In this document: piece after piece, positions 26,946 to 37,900 of the stretch | Numbering within the stretch: position 1 is the first letter of the stretch | Layout: every line of letters starts with the position of its first letter | Assembly (NCBI GenBank): GCA_012838205.1 | Contig: DUPR01000034.1 | Coordinates: 1-41,458, forward strand | Direction of reading: 5' to 3' | DNA from: Methanobacterium sp. | Lineage (GTDB): Archaea > Methanobacteriota > Methanobacteria > Methanobacteriales > Methanobacteriaceae | Length of the DNA stretch: 41,458 nucleotides | Position numbers and translations under genes: made by a program | The notes under the pieces: generated by a model | Told to the model about the DNA's origin: nothing | The model's database searches: none | The model's input: only the letters and a program-made list of their open reading frames with translations

Positions 26946-28826
26946 TTATCCCTCCTCTCCTGATTTATCTATTTTTTCAGCCCTGATGGCCTTTTCTGGA
27001 CATATCTGAACACACACACTACATTTTCTGCACATTAATGGATCAATTCTGATTTTATCATTATCCATGGTGTAGATGGCTGGGCAGGTAAGTTCTGTTA
27101 TGCAAGTATTGCAATTGGTACATTTATCATCCTGAACTTGGAAAATAATATTTTTTCCTTTCTTTTCACGAGTTTTAATTAACATGCAGGGGTATTTAGA
27201 TATGACCACTGCCAATTTATCAAACTGGAGCGCTTTTTCAAAGATTTCCCTGGATTTAGCCACGTTTAGTGGATTTATTACTTCCACAAATTCTACTCCA
27301 CAAGCCCTTACAATGTCTGGTATGGATAGTTCTGGTGCTTCTAATCCCATACCATCCACTGGTAGTCCTGGGTGTGGTTGACCACCAGTCATTGCTGTGG
27401 TTCGGTTGTCCAAGATAACTAGGACGAATTTGTTCTTGTTGTGAACAGCATTGATAAGTGGAGGTATCCCAGCATGGAAAAAGGTGGAATCACCGATAAA
27501 ACTTACTACTGTTTGAAGAGTGGCCTTGGAAAACCCACAACTGGTTCCAATTGATGAGCCCATTGACAGGAGGTAATCTGCTACTTGGTAGGGTGATTCA
27601 ATGCCTAATGTATAACAACCAATGTCAGTGGGAAATATTAGATCATTAATATTTAGGTTTTCTGCGGCTTTTTTAACCTCAAAATACGCTGCTCTATGAG
27701 GACATCCCGGACATAGAGTTGGAGGTCTTTTTGGAAGTTCTAATGAAGATTTAACTGTTTTTTTAGATGTATTTTCCACCCCCATCATCTTTCCCAATCC
27801 CTGTAAAATAATATCTGGATTGTACTCGTAAATCATTGGCAGAGTACCGTCTAATTTCCCATGAACTATTTTGTTAAGCTGATGTTTGCCAACCACTGCC
27901 ATTATCTCTTTTTCCATAATTGGGTCAACTTCTTCTACAACCAAAACCCTTTCCACATCTTCCAAAAATTCATAAACTCTTTTTTCAGGGAAGGGATAAG
28001 AAAATGTTATTTTAAGCACATTAACTGGTAGATCGTTTTCCTCCACCACATCCATAACATAATTATAGGCACTGCCACTGGTGACAATCCCAATATTACC
28101 TCCTTTAGTGTGGATTGGATTCAATGAAGAATTATTGGAAAGTACCCCTATTTTGTCCATTTTTTTAATAAGATTCTTGTGCATTATCCTAGCTGTGGCT
28201 GGGACCGGGACAAAACGGTTGGGATCCTTTTCAAAATGGCCTTTGCTCTTTGCACTCATCAGCCGACCAAGTTCAACCACCCCCCTCATATGAGAAACTC
28301 GCGTAGTTGTACGCAGAATTACAGGTAATTTGAATTCTTCTGATAACTCGTAGGCATATTTCATTAGATCCTTCACTTCTTGGGGATTTGAAGCTTCCAG
28401 GAGAGGAATGTTTGCCAATCTTGCGTAATGACGATTATCCTGTTCATTCTGAGAAGAAAACATAGAAGGGTCGTCTGCAGTGAGAATAACCATCCCTCCC
28501 TGAACACTGGTGTAGGCAACACTCATAAGGGAATCTGAAGCCACATTAACACCTACATGTTTCATGAAAGTGAATGATCTGAGTCCTGAAGCTGAAGCTG
28601 CAGCAGCAACTTCAAGAGCTACCTTTTCATTAATCGAAAATTCAAAATATATCCCGGCATCCTTAGCAAGCACTGATAAAACATTACCTATCTCTGATGA
28701 GGGTGTTCCAGGATAGGTAGTTGCTACTGATACTCCTGATTCCAGAGCTCCGCGGACTGCGGCCTCATTACCTAGTAAGAACAATTTATCATGTTCTTGT
28801 CCAGTTAAGATTTCTTTGATATTCAT
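26946..28826 (-). CDS. iorA: Indolepyruvate:ferredoxin oxidoreductase, alpha subunit
   Basis: IorA is the thiamine-diphosphate subunit. The 626-residue protein has the pyrimidine-binding domain at its N-terminus (TTYPGTPSSEIGNVL), a linker domain, the diphosphate-binding domain with CPGCPHRAAYFEVK and the GDSTFFHAGIPPLINAV motif, and two ferredoxin-type [4Fe-4S] sites at the C-terminus (CTNCNTC...CP and CRKCSVCVQICP). Working reductively with aryl-acyl-CoA made by PaaK, it would yield aryl pyruvates for transamination to Trp, Phe or Tyr; working oxidatively it would break them down. The ATG at 28826 follows AGGAAGAT. The region 28827-29075 upstream is AT-rich and shows no gene. Confidence 0.95.
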   Translation of the reverse strand: MNIKEILTGQEHDKLFLLGNEAAVRGALESGVSVATTYPGTPSSEIGNVLSVLAKDAGIYFEFSINEKVALEVAAAASASGLRSFTFMKHVGVNVASDSLMSVAYTSVQGGMVILTADDPSMFSSQNEQDNRHYARLANIPLLEASNPQEVKDLMKYAYELSEEFKLPVILRTTTRVSHMRGVVELGRLMSAKSKGHFEKDPNRFVPVPATARIMHKNLIKKMDKIGVLSNNSSLNPIHTKGGNIGIVTSGSAYNYVMDVVEENDLPVNVLKITFSYPFPEKRVYEFLEDVERVLVVEEVDPIMEKEIMAVVGKHQLNKIVHGKLDGTLPMIYEYNPDIILQGLGKMMGVENTSKKTVKSSLELPKRPPTLCPGCPHRAAYFEVKKAAENLNINDLIFPTDIGCYTLGIESPYQVADYLLSMGSSIGTSCGFSKATLQTVVSFIGDSTFFHAGIPPLINAVHNKNKFVLVILDNRTTAMTGGQPHPGLPVDGMGLEAPELSIPDIVRACGVEFVEVINPLNVAKSREIFEKALQFDKLAVVISKYPCMLIKTREKKGKNIIFQVQDDKCTNCNTCITELTCPAIYTMDNDKIRIDPLMCRKCSVCVQICPEKAIRAEKIDKSGEEG

Positions 28827-29075
28827 ATTTATCTTCCTAATACAAGTAGAACAACTGCTAAAAAAATTTTATGGTAATCAAGATTTTGGGAGGTTTATTT
28901 TAACTTTTTTCAAAAGACTGTTATCAACAACAAGCACTTATTGATTACTCATAAACAATATCAACAGAACAATAATTTATATCTACGCTATTATTTTAGG
29001 TTTAGCCTTTATTAGATTTCGTATGTAACCCTGAATTGATCTGTTCCTGAATCATGTTTGTCATTATTTCCTGGT

Positions 29076-31058
29076 TTAAACAAATATTTGATTATATGTT
29101 GAGCTATTTTTGGATATAACTGGCAAATAAACTGCAGATGGATGTTTTTTGTCATGATAGATTGTTTGATGTGCCTTTTTTTGTTTGGTATCAGTGGCAA
29201 TGGGATTGCCAGTGTTGGGGTTGGGATGTAACAGGGGATAGGCACTGGAATAAATTTCCAATCGGATTCTGTGTCCAGGTAGGAAAACATGGCCCATGTC
29301 AAATAGCTCGATGCGGTATTTTTCAATTTTTCCAGGTTCAAGTAGAACTTCTTTGTCAAATCCTTGCCTGAACCTAGCCCTTATTGCGCCACCACATTCT
29401 TCAGGACCTAAATTAATAGAAGTACCATCTGGATATACATCTAAAACTCTGATAATGAAATCTGTATCTTTGGAATCAGTAGAAGCAAATATTTCAGCAA
29501 TTACCGGCCCCAAAATCGTTACTGATTCTTCGAGAGGAGGTGTTGTGTAAACTAGGACGTCTGAACGGTTTTCAGTCTGAGCACAATCAACAGCAAAACT
29601 ACCCACTGACACTGGCCTTGGATTAGCTGGATCATAAGTGTATTTGTCTAGAACTGATGAATTTAAATCATTCAAGTTACTGGAATTGTTTTGAGGAAAT
29701 TCCCATTCTAATATTCCATTACCATTAAGAGTGTTGGCCTGGCCACTGCTCGTAAGGTAGAGGGGAGTTACATTAAGATCTTTGGGTGGATAATTGGTGA
29801 GGTTTATCCATTGATTCAAACCAGTAAGATAGATATTCGCTGCAGGGACTTTCGATTTATTGGTAGTTGAATTTTTTAGGTAAAAATCGAAAAATGCCAG
29901 ATGATAACCATAAATATCTACCTGACCTCCTGGAACTGGGAGGTCACCAACTTGGGAAAGTTGTAAGGAAGGGTGGGAGGTTCCATTGTTGGTCCAGGGC
30001 CCTATAATTAGGTGATGGTCATGACTCCTGGAAGGATTCTTGTTATTTCCATTCCAGTAGAACAAAGCCCCTGGTTGGTTTGAATCAAACCAACCACTGG
30101 TAGTTAGGGTGGGAATGTTGATCTGGTTAAAATCATTATCTGTGAATTGTATTTGCTTCCAATATTCATCCATGGTAGGGTGATTGAGGAATTGACGGTA
30201 GAGAGGCAAATCTATTCCCATTTCTTTGTCAACACTGATAAGTGGCCGATGATCAAATGCAGCAGTTAAATTGATATTTTGAGTGTTTAAATCCGGGTTT
30301 CGGCCGTTATTTTGGAGTGTCCATGGAATGGCCCATCCCATGTGGAAAATTCCCCCTATAGAGGGTATTTCCTGCATATACCTCCCATAAGCTGAAGTGG
30401 GAGCTATGCAGATCAAGTGTGGTGGTTTTTCTCTGGCTGCCAGTAACTGGACAGTGCCCATATATGATGAACCCATCATACCTATCTTTCCATTAGACCA
30501 TGGTTGTTTTGCAGCCCATTCAACAGTATCAAAACTATCTGGCCCTTCTTGGAATAGAAAGTTGAAATTTCCCTGTGAATCACCTTTACCACGAACATCT
30601 TGTACCATAAACACGTATCCTTGTCCAGCAAAATACTCTCCCATACCAGTATAGTTCATGTTAGCTGCACTCCTCCCATATGGTGTGCGGATGATTATTA
30701 CTGGATACTTCCCTTTTTTTTGGGGTAGCCAAATGTCAGAAACAAGTTTCACACCGTCACGCATGGGTGTTTCAAGACCAAAAATTGTTTTAACAGTTAA
30801 ATTATTGTTTGTGGTTCTGTTGGTATAGTTATCAGTTAAGTTTTGATTGGTTTGGTTCAATCTTGTCTGATTACCAGTGCCATTTTTTATTGTTAAATTC
30901 TTCCCAGTATGATTAGTATCGCTTTGAGATTGGTTTAAAATTGGTTTTGTGCCTTCAGTAATGGATGTTTGATTTTGTTCTAGTAAAACTAGTCCAGATA
31001 ATACACCCATGAATACGAATAGTGATATTAATACTATTGCAAATGGAGTTTCTTTCAT
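29076..31058 (-). CDS. Membrane-anchored CocE/NonD family serine hydrolase
   Basis: This 660-residue protein starts at the ATG at 31058 (GTGGGG site upstream). Residues 5-27 are a signal-anchor span; residues 29-88 form a stalk of Asn, Thr and Gln with eleven N-glycosylation sequons, and the enzyme follows. The hydrolase domain has the CocE/X-Pro dipeptidyl-peptidase nucleophile motif G-x-S-Y-x-G at 196-201 (Ser198), DVRGKGDSQG before it, and ISVDKEMG in the cap region. The C-terminal jelly-roll domain, with RVLDVYPDGTSINL and HRIRLEIYSSAYP, is complete. It probably removes peptides or cleaves esters at the cell surface. The substrate is not known. The gene stands alone, divergent from the YgjP-like gene. 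Confidence 0.9.
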   Translation of the reverse strand: MKETPFAIVLISLFVFMGVLSGLVLLEQNQTSITEGTKPILNQSQSDTNHTGKNLTIKNGTGNQTRLNQTNQNLTDNYTNRTTNNNLTVKTIFGLETPMRDGVKLVSDIWLPQKKGKYPVIIIRTPYGRSAANMNYTGMGEYFAGQGYVFMVQDVRGKGDSQGNFNFLFQEGPDSFDTVEWAAKQPWSNGKIGMMGSSYMGTVQLLAAREKPPHLICIAPTSAYGRYMQEIPSIGGIFHMGWAIPWTLQNNGRNPDLNTQNINLTAAFDHRPLISVDKEMGIDLPLYRQFLNHPTMDEYWKQIQFTDNDFNQINIPTLTTSGWFDSNQPGALFYWNGNNKNPSRSHDHHLIIGPWTNNGTSHPSLQLSQVGDLPVPGGQVDIYGYHLAFFDFYLKNSTTNKSKVPAANIYLTGLNQWINLTNYPPKDLNVTPLYLTSSGQANTLNGNGILEWEFPQNNSSNLNDLNSSVLDKYTYDPANPRPVSVGSFAVDCAQTENRSDVLVYTTPPLEESVTILGPVIAEIFASTDSKDTDFIIRVLDVYPDGTSINLGPEECGGAIRARFRQGFDKEVLLEPGKIEKYRIELFDMGHVFLPGHRIRLEIYSSAYPLLHPNPNTGNPIATDTKQKKAHQTIYHDKKHPSAVYLPVISKNSSTYNQIFV

Positions 31059-31147
31059 TATTTTCCCCACTCTAACAGTCGGTTGGATGTATGATGAAAA
31101 TGTATCAAATAAAAGGTTATTTGAAGGTTGTATTATAATTAACTCTG

Positions 31148-31702
31148 ATGAAAATTAAAATCCAAGATATTGAAGTCAATTATAATATTTTCCATCGAAA
31201 AGTGAAGTATGCTCGTTTAGAAATTAAAAACGGCACGCTTAACATAATTATGCCCCATGGTGTTGAAGATTATTCTAGTTTAATTAACAAACATGAAAAA
31301 TGGATTTATCAGAAATTTACTCGGATAAATCAGTTGAAAATTGAATCTGAAACTAGGAAACTGGATCATAGTCTGAGTAATGATTCATTCCAGGAAATTG
31401 TTCAAGGATATGTTGATAAAATATCTCATAAAATGGGTTTAAAAGTAAATAAAGTCACATTGCGAAAAATGAAAACCCGTTGGGGGAGTTGCAGTTCACT
31501 GGGAAATATTAGTATTAACACCCGCCTTAAATATCTCCCAAAAGACTTAATCAAATACGTAATCCACCATGAAGTTTGCCATCTGAAAATAAGAAAACAT
31601 AATAAACAGTACTGGAGTTTAGTGTCTAAGGAATATCCAGATTATAAAAAATATGAAGATGAACTCTCGATTTACTGGTTTCTAGTTAAAGATTTGGATT
31701 AA
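31148..31702 (+). CDS. YgjP-like (DUF45) metallopeptidase-type protein
   Basis: This 184-residue protein has the YgjP/DUF45 domain, related to the M48 peptidase and SprT folds. The zinc site is HEVCH (141-145) plus His151 in KHNKQYW, and the preceding segment MKTRWGSCSSLGNISINTRL is the most conserved part of the family. The N-terminal half is a beta-rich region. The Escherichia coli relative has been described as a UTP pyrophosphatase-like protein, but activity in archaea is unproved. The ATG at 31148 has no clear ribosome binding site and a short leader. It is divergent from the CocE gene. Confidence 0.87.
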   Translation: MKIKIQDIEVNYNIFHRKVKYARLEIKNGTLNIIMPHGVEDYSSLINKHEKWIYQKFTRINQLKIESETRKLDHSLSNDSFQEIVQGYVDKISHKMGLKVNKVTLRKMKTRWGSCSSLGNISINTRLKYLPKDLIKYVIHHEVCHLKIRKHNKQYWSLVSKEYPDYKKYEDELSIYWFLVKDLD

Positions 31703-31937
31703 TTTGATTTAAATTATTAATGTTAATGATATTACATTGAAGTTTAGATTTAAAATTTGGTTTTTTAATATAATATTTTATAGGATGTTAGCCTATACAC
31801 ATAATATTAATATCTTATTTTACTAGTAGAAAGAATCCGAAAATAAAATTGAGATTCATAGAGTAAAACTAGTTATAATTTTTGATTTGATGAAAGATAA
31901 AAAAAAAATTAAAGATTTGAACTATTTGGAGATTGAA

Positions 31938-33458
31938 ATGATAAATATAAAAGTTTTAAGGTACCAACCTCCACAGGACAAGGCCCCTCACCTTGAAACA
32001 TATAGTGTGGATAAAAAAGAAAAAATGAAGGTTTTAGATGCATTAAACTATATAAATCAACATCATCAGGCAGGGATAGCTTATCGCAGTTCTTGTCGGG
32101 CAGGCCAATGCGGATCATGCGCGCTGAAAGTTAATGGAGAGATGGCTTTAGCTTGTAAAAAAGAAATAAATGATGGGGATAAAATAGAACCCCTAGATTT
32201 TCCAGTTATTAAAGATTTAGTTGTAGATCGGAGCGAAATTGATGGTAAAATCAAAGATATGGGGCTTTTTCTTAATGATGAATGTGGAATTGCTGAATGC
32301 CCATCTATCATCAACCCTGTTGAACTGGAAAATACCAAAAAATTAAGGAGTTGCATTGACTGCTATTCTTGCCTTTCAGCTTGCCCAGTTTTAAAGGTAA
32401 ATGATGAATTCGCCGGACCATATTTCATGCGTGATCTGTCAAAATTTGCAATGGACCCCCGAGATTGCTCTGATCGAGCCGAAGAAGGATTTAAAGAAGG
32501 ACTCTATTGTTGTACCTCCTGCTCCAAATGTGTGGAAGTATGTCCCAAAGAAATTAACACTTTCGGTGGAGCAATTGAAAAATTAAGGGAAATTGCATGC
32601 CAAGAAGGTATCGGACCTCTGCCAGCCCATAGCTCAGTTAAGGAACTTATCGAAAAAACTGGCAGATCTGTGGAACCCATGAAAGAAGGCCCAATGAGGG
32701 CGGGTTTCATGGAAACAACCATCCGAAAACAGGAAGCCCGGAAATTAGATGAGGATGACCAAGACAAAAAAGAGAAAATAGCATTCTTCACTGGATGTTT
32801 AGTTGATTATCGGCTGCCAGAAATAGGAATGTCCCTTCTAAATGTTTTAAATAAACATCAAGTGGAAGTGGAAGTGCCGGCAGGGCAAGTTTGCTGTGGT
32901 TCTCCCATGATCCGTACTGGGCAGACTGATGTGGTGAAAAAACTAACTGAAAAAAATGCTAAAGCATTGGAAGGTTATGATACCATTGTCACAGTCTGTG
33001 CAGGGTGTGGTGCCACCCTTAAAAAGGATTATCCCGAATATGGGGTAAATTTGAATGTTATGGATATCAGTGAATACTTGCAGGATAAACTAAATACTGA
33101 TGATATGAAGCCAGTTCCCATGAGAGTAACCTACCATGACCCCTGTCATCTCATTAGGGGTCAAGGAATTCGTGACGAACCACGTAAAATTCTGGAAAAA
33201 ATCAAAGGACTTGAATTTGTTGAAATGGAAATCCCTGACCAATGCTGCGGTGCTGGTGGGGGTGTCAGAAGTGGTAAACCAGAAATTGCTGAAGCTTTAG
33301 GCCGTGAAAAAGCAAAAATGGTAGAAAAACTGGAAGTGGATGCAGTGATTACCATCTGTCCTTTCTGTGAAAACAACATCCGTGCTTGTCTAGAAGCAGA
33401 AGGTCTCCATCTAGAAGTTATGAACATACTCACCCTCTTGGAGAAGGCCTATTACTAA
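31938..33458 (+). CDS. tfrB: Thiol:fumarate reductase subunit B
   Basis: TfrB, with TfrA, reduces fumarate to succinate using coenzymes M and B and so regenerates the heterodisulfide CoM-S-S-CoB. The 506-residue protein fuses a plant-type [2Fe-2S] domain (C53, C58, C61, C73), a pair of [4Fe-4S] motifs (CIDCYSC at 139-145 with CP at 149-150, and CCTSCSKC at 191-198 with C202) and two CCG domains (CCG at 319-321 and 436-438), as in heterodisulfide reductase HdrB. I use the ATG at 31938, preceded by GGAGATTGA, which gives the family's usual N-terminus; a TTG at 31887 opens a longer frame. tfrA is not in the window, as in other Methanobacteriales. A TATA-like box lies around 31870-31879. Confidence 0.95.
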   Translation: MINIKVLRYQPPQDKAPHLETYSVDKKEKMKVLDALNYINQHHQAGIAYRSSCRAGQCGSCALKVNGEMALACKKEINDGDKIEPLDFPVIKDLVVDRSEIDGKIKDMGLFLNDECGIAECPSIINPVELENTKKLRSCIDCYSCLSACPVLKVNDEFAGPYFMRDLSKFAMDPRDCSDRAEEGFKEGLYCCTSCSKCVEVCPKEINTFGGAIEKLREIACQEGIGPLPAHSSVKELIEKTGRSVEPMKEGPMRAGFMETTIRKQEARKLDEDDQDKKEKIAFFTGCLVDYRLPEIGMSLLNVLNKHQVEVEVPAGQVCCGSPMIRTGQTDVVKKLTEKNAKALEGYDTIVTVCAGCGATLKKDYPEYGVNLNVMDISEYLQDKLNTDDMKPVPMRVTYHDPCHLIRGQGIRDEPRKILEKIKGLEFVEMEIPDQCCGAGGGVRSGKPEIAEALGREKAKMVEKLEVDAVITICPFCENNIRACLEAEGLHLEVMNILTLLEKAYY

Positions 33459-33523
33459 AAAAAAAATAAAATTTTTAATTCTAAATATTTTTAAATAACA
33501 AACAAGTTTCATAAAGGGATAAT

Positions 33524-34219
33524 ATGATTTATGTGGTTTTTGTGGAACCTAAAACTCCTGGTAATATAGGTTTTCTTGCTAGGACCATGAAAAACTTTGG
33601 TTTAAGTAATCTAGTTCTTATAAATCCCTGTCAACTTGAACATGAAGCCTACTACCAATCCATGCATGCCCGTGAAATCATCTACAATCGTCAAGAACAC
33701 GATTCATTAAAGGTATTTCTAAAAAAAGCAAGTATTGATTTTGTAGTAGGAACCACTGGCACTGCAGGGGGGAGTTACAACCTTCCCCGAATATCAATCA
33801 CCCCCGAAAACCTAGCACAATCCCTAAACATTCAGGGAGATATTGCCCTTATTTTTGGAAGAGAGGGAGATGGACTTACTAACCAGGAGTTAGAACTTTG
33901 TGATTTGGTAGTTTCGATTCCCACCCATGAATCATACCCCATACTAAACATAACACATGCAGCGGCAATTATTTTCTACGAATTATTCAAAACCCAAAAA
34001 AAGTATCCTGTAGAAAATTTAGATGAGGCATCCTTAGAAGAAAAAAAGGGATTAATTGATTATGCAGATGAGGTGCTGGATAAGCTGGATTATCCTCCCC
34101 ATAAAAAAAAGAATGCCTCGATTGTCTTCAAAAGAATTCTTGGACGGGCTTTCATATCCGGAAGAGAAGCACATACATTAAAAGGGATGTTTCGCAGAAT
34201 AAGAGATAGAATAAACTAA
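33524..34219 (+). CDS. SPOUT-family tRNA/rRNA 2'-O-methyltransferase, TrmJ-like
   Basis: This 231-residue protein is a SpoU/TrmH-type SPOUT methyltransferase of the TrmJ group. Motif 1 is EPKTPGNIGFLARTMKNFGL, motif 2 ALIFGREGDGLTNQEL, and motif 3 IPTHESYPILNITHAAAII. The C-terminal 75 residues are a helical extension, as in archaeal TrmJ, which methylates the ribose of nucleotide 32 of tRNA. Which RNA it modifies here is inferred from the family. The ATG at 33524 has AAAGGGATAAT upstream. It follows tfrB after 65 bases of AT-rich DNA. Confidence 0.85.
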   Translation: MIYVVFVEPKTPGNIGFLARTMKNFGLSNLVLINPCQLEHEAYYQSMHAREIIYNRQEHDSLKVFLKKASIDFVVGTTGTAGGSYNLPRISITPENLAQSLNIQGDIALIFGREGDGLTNQELELCDLVVSIPTHESYPILNITHAAAIIFYELFKTQKKYPVENLDEASLEEKKGLIDYADEVLDKLDYPPHKKKNASIVFKRILGRAFISGREAHTLKGMFRRIRDRIN

Positions 34220-34289
34220 ATATAGATTTGTTAACCGGATAAATTTTATTTAGTAAAAATTGAATTTTCAATAATCATTAAAAAAAATG

Positions 34290-34298
34290 TATATAATA
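34290..34298 (+). promoter_or_regulatory. TATA box of dcd
   Basis: TATATAATA at 34290-34298 is a strong archaeal TATA box. It predicts a transcription start near 34320 and a leader of about 23 bases with the AGAGGG ribosome binding site of dcd. Confidence 0.55.
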
Positions 34299-34342
34299 AA
34301 TATCAAAAAAGGAAATTGACAATAAACAAAAGAGGGAAAACA

Positions 34343-34951
34343 ATGGCTATTTTAAGTGACCAGGACATCAGAAAATATTTGGACGAAGGAAAAATTTCTA
34401 TTGAACCATTAGAAGACCCTGGAAGACAGATCCAGCCATCATCAGTTGACCTTAGAATTGGGAGCGAATTTAAAGGTTTTCGCATAATCCGAAAACCTTG
34501 CATTGACCCATTGGATAAATCAGACTTGGAATCATATATGGAATCATTCCACTTGGAACAAGGCGAACCATTCATTATACACCCTGGAGAATTTGCATTA
34601 GCCACTACTTATGAAGCTGTAAAACTCCCTGACGACCTAGTTGCAAGAGTTGAAGGGCGTTCATCAATGGGGCGCTTGGGCATAACCATGCACGTTACTG
34701 CTGGATACATTGACCCTGGATTTGAGGGGAAGATCACCCTGGAGATCTCCAACATAGGTAAAATGCCTGTGGCACTCTACACTGGCCAGAGGGTGTGCCA
34801 AATTGTCTTTGAAACCATGACCAGCCCATCCCAACGGCCTTATGGCCACCCTGAAAGGGATAGTAAATATATGGGTCAGGATAAACCAGTGACCAGCAAA
34901 ATCAAACAAGATTACGAGATTCTAGACAGGAAACAGACAAAATTGATTTAA
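34343..34951 (+). CDS. dcd: dCTP deaminase (probably dUMP-forming)
   Basis: Dcd deaminates dCTP, the first step towards dTMP in archaea; the bifunctional form also cleaves the triphosphate to give dUMP directly. The 202-residue protein has RSSMGRLG (106-113), HVTAGYIDPGFEG (117-129) and TLEISN with the catalytic Glu134. The TAGYIDPGF segment and length match the bifunctional archaeal enzymes more than the monofunctional bacterial Dcd, so dUMP formation is likely but inferred. I start at the ATG at 34343, with AGAGGG in front, rather than the TTG at 34316. Confidence 0.92.
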   Translation: MAILSDQDIRKYLDEGKISIEPLEDPGRQIQPSSVDLRIGSEFKGFRIIRKPCIDPLDKSDLESYMESFHLEQGEPFIIHPGEFALATTYEAVKLPDDLVARVEGRSSMGRLGITMHVTAGYIDPGFEGKITLEISNIGKMPVALYTGQRVCQIVFETMTSPSQRPYGHPERDSKYMGQDKPVTSKIKQDYEILDRKQTKLI

Positions 34952-35024
34952 ATTTCAGTATAAAACTTGGATAAGTTTGATTTAATTAAAAATATGATCA
35001 TATTTGATAATTGAGAGGATTATA

Positions 35025-36755
<1,731 letters not shown>

Positions 36756-36803
36756 CAACTCAAATCACTATTATCTCTTTTTACAATTCTAAACTTTCCA
36801 AAC

Positions 36804-36956
36804 CTATTTTTTGACCAGGGCTTCCAATTCATCTCTAGGGATCTTTTCCGCAATCTTAAGTTTTGTTGGGCAGCGCCCCAGTTTAATATCATGTTTTTTT
36901 GCGATTGCTTTTAGATCCTTCATGGTGGCCTTTTTGGCCATTTCTTCCACATCCAA
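36804..36956 (-). CDS. Small basic helical protein, SAP/HeH-like
   Basis: I read this as a 50-residue protein starting at the TTG at 36956, because a strong GGAGGTG site lies six bases before it; a longer frame to 37004 exists but its start has no such site. The sequence MDVEEMAKKATMKDLKAIAKK followed by HDIKLGRCPTKLKIAEKIP is helical and lysine-rich, with the helix-extended loop-helix spacing of SAP/HeH nucleic-acid-binding motifs. No catalytic residues. It is convergent with glyS and divergent from the TatD-like gene. DNA or RNA binding is a reasonable guess. Confidence 0.65.
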   Translation of the reverse strand: MDVEEMAKKATMKDLKAIAKKHDIKLGRCPTKLKIAEKIPRDELEALVKK

Positions 36957-37117
36957 ATTCGACACCTCCTTCCATAAAAAATCAGAACTTAATTCCAATA
37001 TCAATACTAATTAAGGTCAAAGTGCTAATTAAATTTAGACTACTCAAAACTGACATAAATATCAAAATTTATCAGGAATTTATGGATGGATTAACGTATC
37101 GATTTGAGTTGAGTTAT

Positions 37118-37894
37118 ATGATAGACGCCCATATACATGCTGACTGTAGGCCATATGAAGATTTTGAATTGATGATGTTAGCTGGAATTGAATCTGCCAT
37201 TACTCTTGCCCATGACCCCATGAGAATGAGCACTTCGGCTGTGGTCTTGGACCATTTCTACCGCATACTGGAAAACGATTTTAAAAGAGCTATAAAAAAT
37301 GGTTTAACTTTGAAGGCAGCTCTGGGGCTTCACCCACGGAGCATTTGCCCGGACTATGAACTGGTTCTAGAAAAGCTTCCAGAATTTCTTGACCGTGAAG
37401 AAGTTGTTGCTCTGGGGGAAGTAGGTCTTGAAAATGCCTCTGAACTTGAAAAAAAAGTATTCAAAGCCCAACTTTTAATGGCAGGGGAACTGGGAATGAA
37501 AGTGGCAGTTCACACCCCCCGTAGTAATAAAAGAGAAATTACCATTGAAACATTGTCCATAATCAAAGAAAATATTGAAACAAGTATGGTGGTAGTGGAT
37601 CATGTAGATCCCTCAATAATAGATTTAGTGGAAGATTTTGAGGGAATGCTAGGAATCACTGTGCAACCAGAGAAAATGACACCCACAGAAGCTGTTGAAC
37701 TTTTAGATAGAACAATTGAAGAATATGGCGCTGAAAGGTTCATGTTAGACAGCGATATAAGTTCTTCTCCTTCAGACCCATTATCAGTTCCTAAAACCGT
37801 TCATCAAATGAAATTAGCTGGCTGGGAAAAAGCAAAAATAAAAATGTTATCCCGTGATAATGCCACTAATTTTTACAATTTAAAAAAGAAATGA
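37118..37894 (+). CDS. TatD-like metal-dependent hydrolase
   Basis: This is a TatD-family amidohydrolase of the archaeal branch (258 residues from the ATG at 37118). The metal-binding HxH is in MIDAHIHADCRPYED, the Glu ligand in VVALGEVGLEN, further His ligands in VAVHTPRSN and VVDHVDP, and the final Asp in FMLDSDISSSP. The family includes DNases and other hydrolases; its substrate in archaea is unknown. The frame is open further upstream: an ATG at 37082 preceded by AGGAA is an alternative start that would add 12 residues, but homologous proteins begin at MIDAH. The frame's far end overlaps the 50-residue gene on the other strand, which is not a real extension. Confidence 0.88.
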   Translation: MIDAHIHADCRPYEDFELMMLAGIESAITLAHDPMRMSTSAVVLDHFYRILENDFKRAIKNGLTLKAALGLHPRSICPDYELVLEKLPEFLDREEVVALGEVGLENASELEKKVFKAQLLMAGELGMKVAVHTPRSNKREITIETLSIIKENIETSMVVVDHVDPSIIDLVEDFEGMLGITVQPEKMTPTEAVELLDRTIEEYGAERFMLDSDISSSPSDPLSVPKTVHQMKLAGWEKAKIKMLSRDNATNFYNLKKK

Positions 37895-37900
37895 TGATTT

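Noticed and set aside
29012..29359. 115-residue minus-strand frame overlapping the end of the CocE gene
   Set aside because: It lies in another frame of the hydrolase coding region, has no ribosome binding site and has a composition typical of a shadow frame.
36899..37117. Upstream 73-residue extension of the TatD-like gene
   Set aside because: It overlaps the 50-residue gene on the other strand and does not resemble the family N-terminus, which begins at MIDAH.
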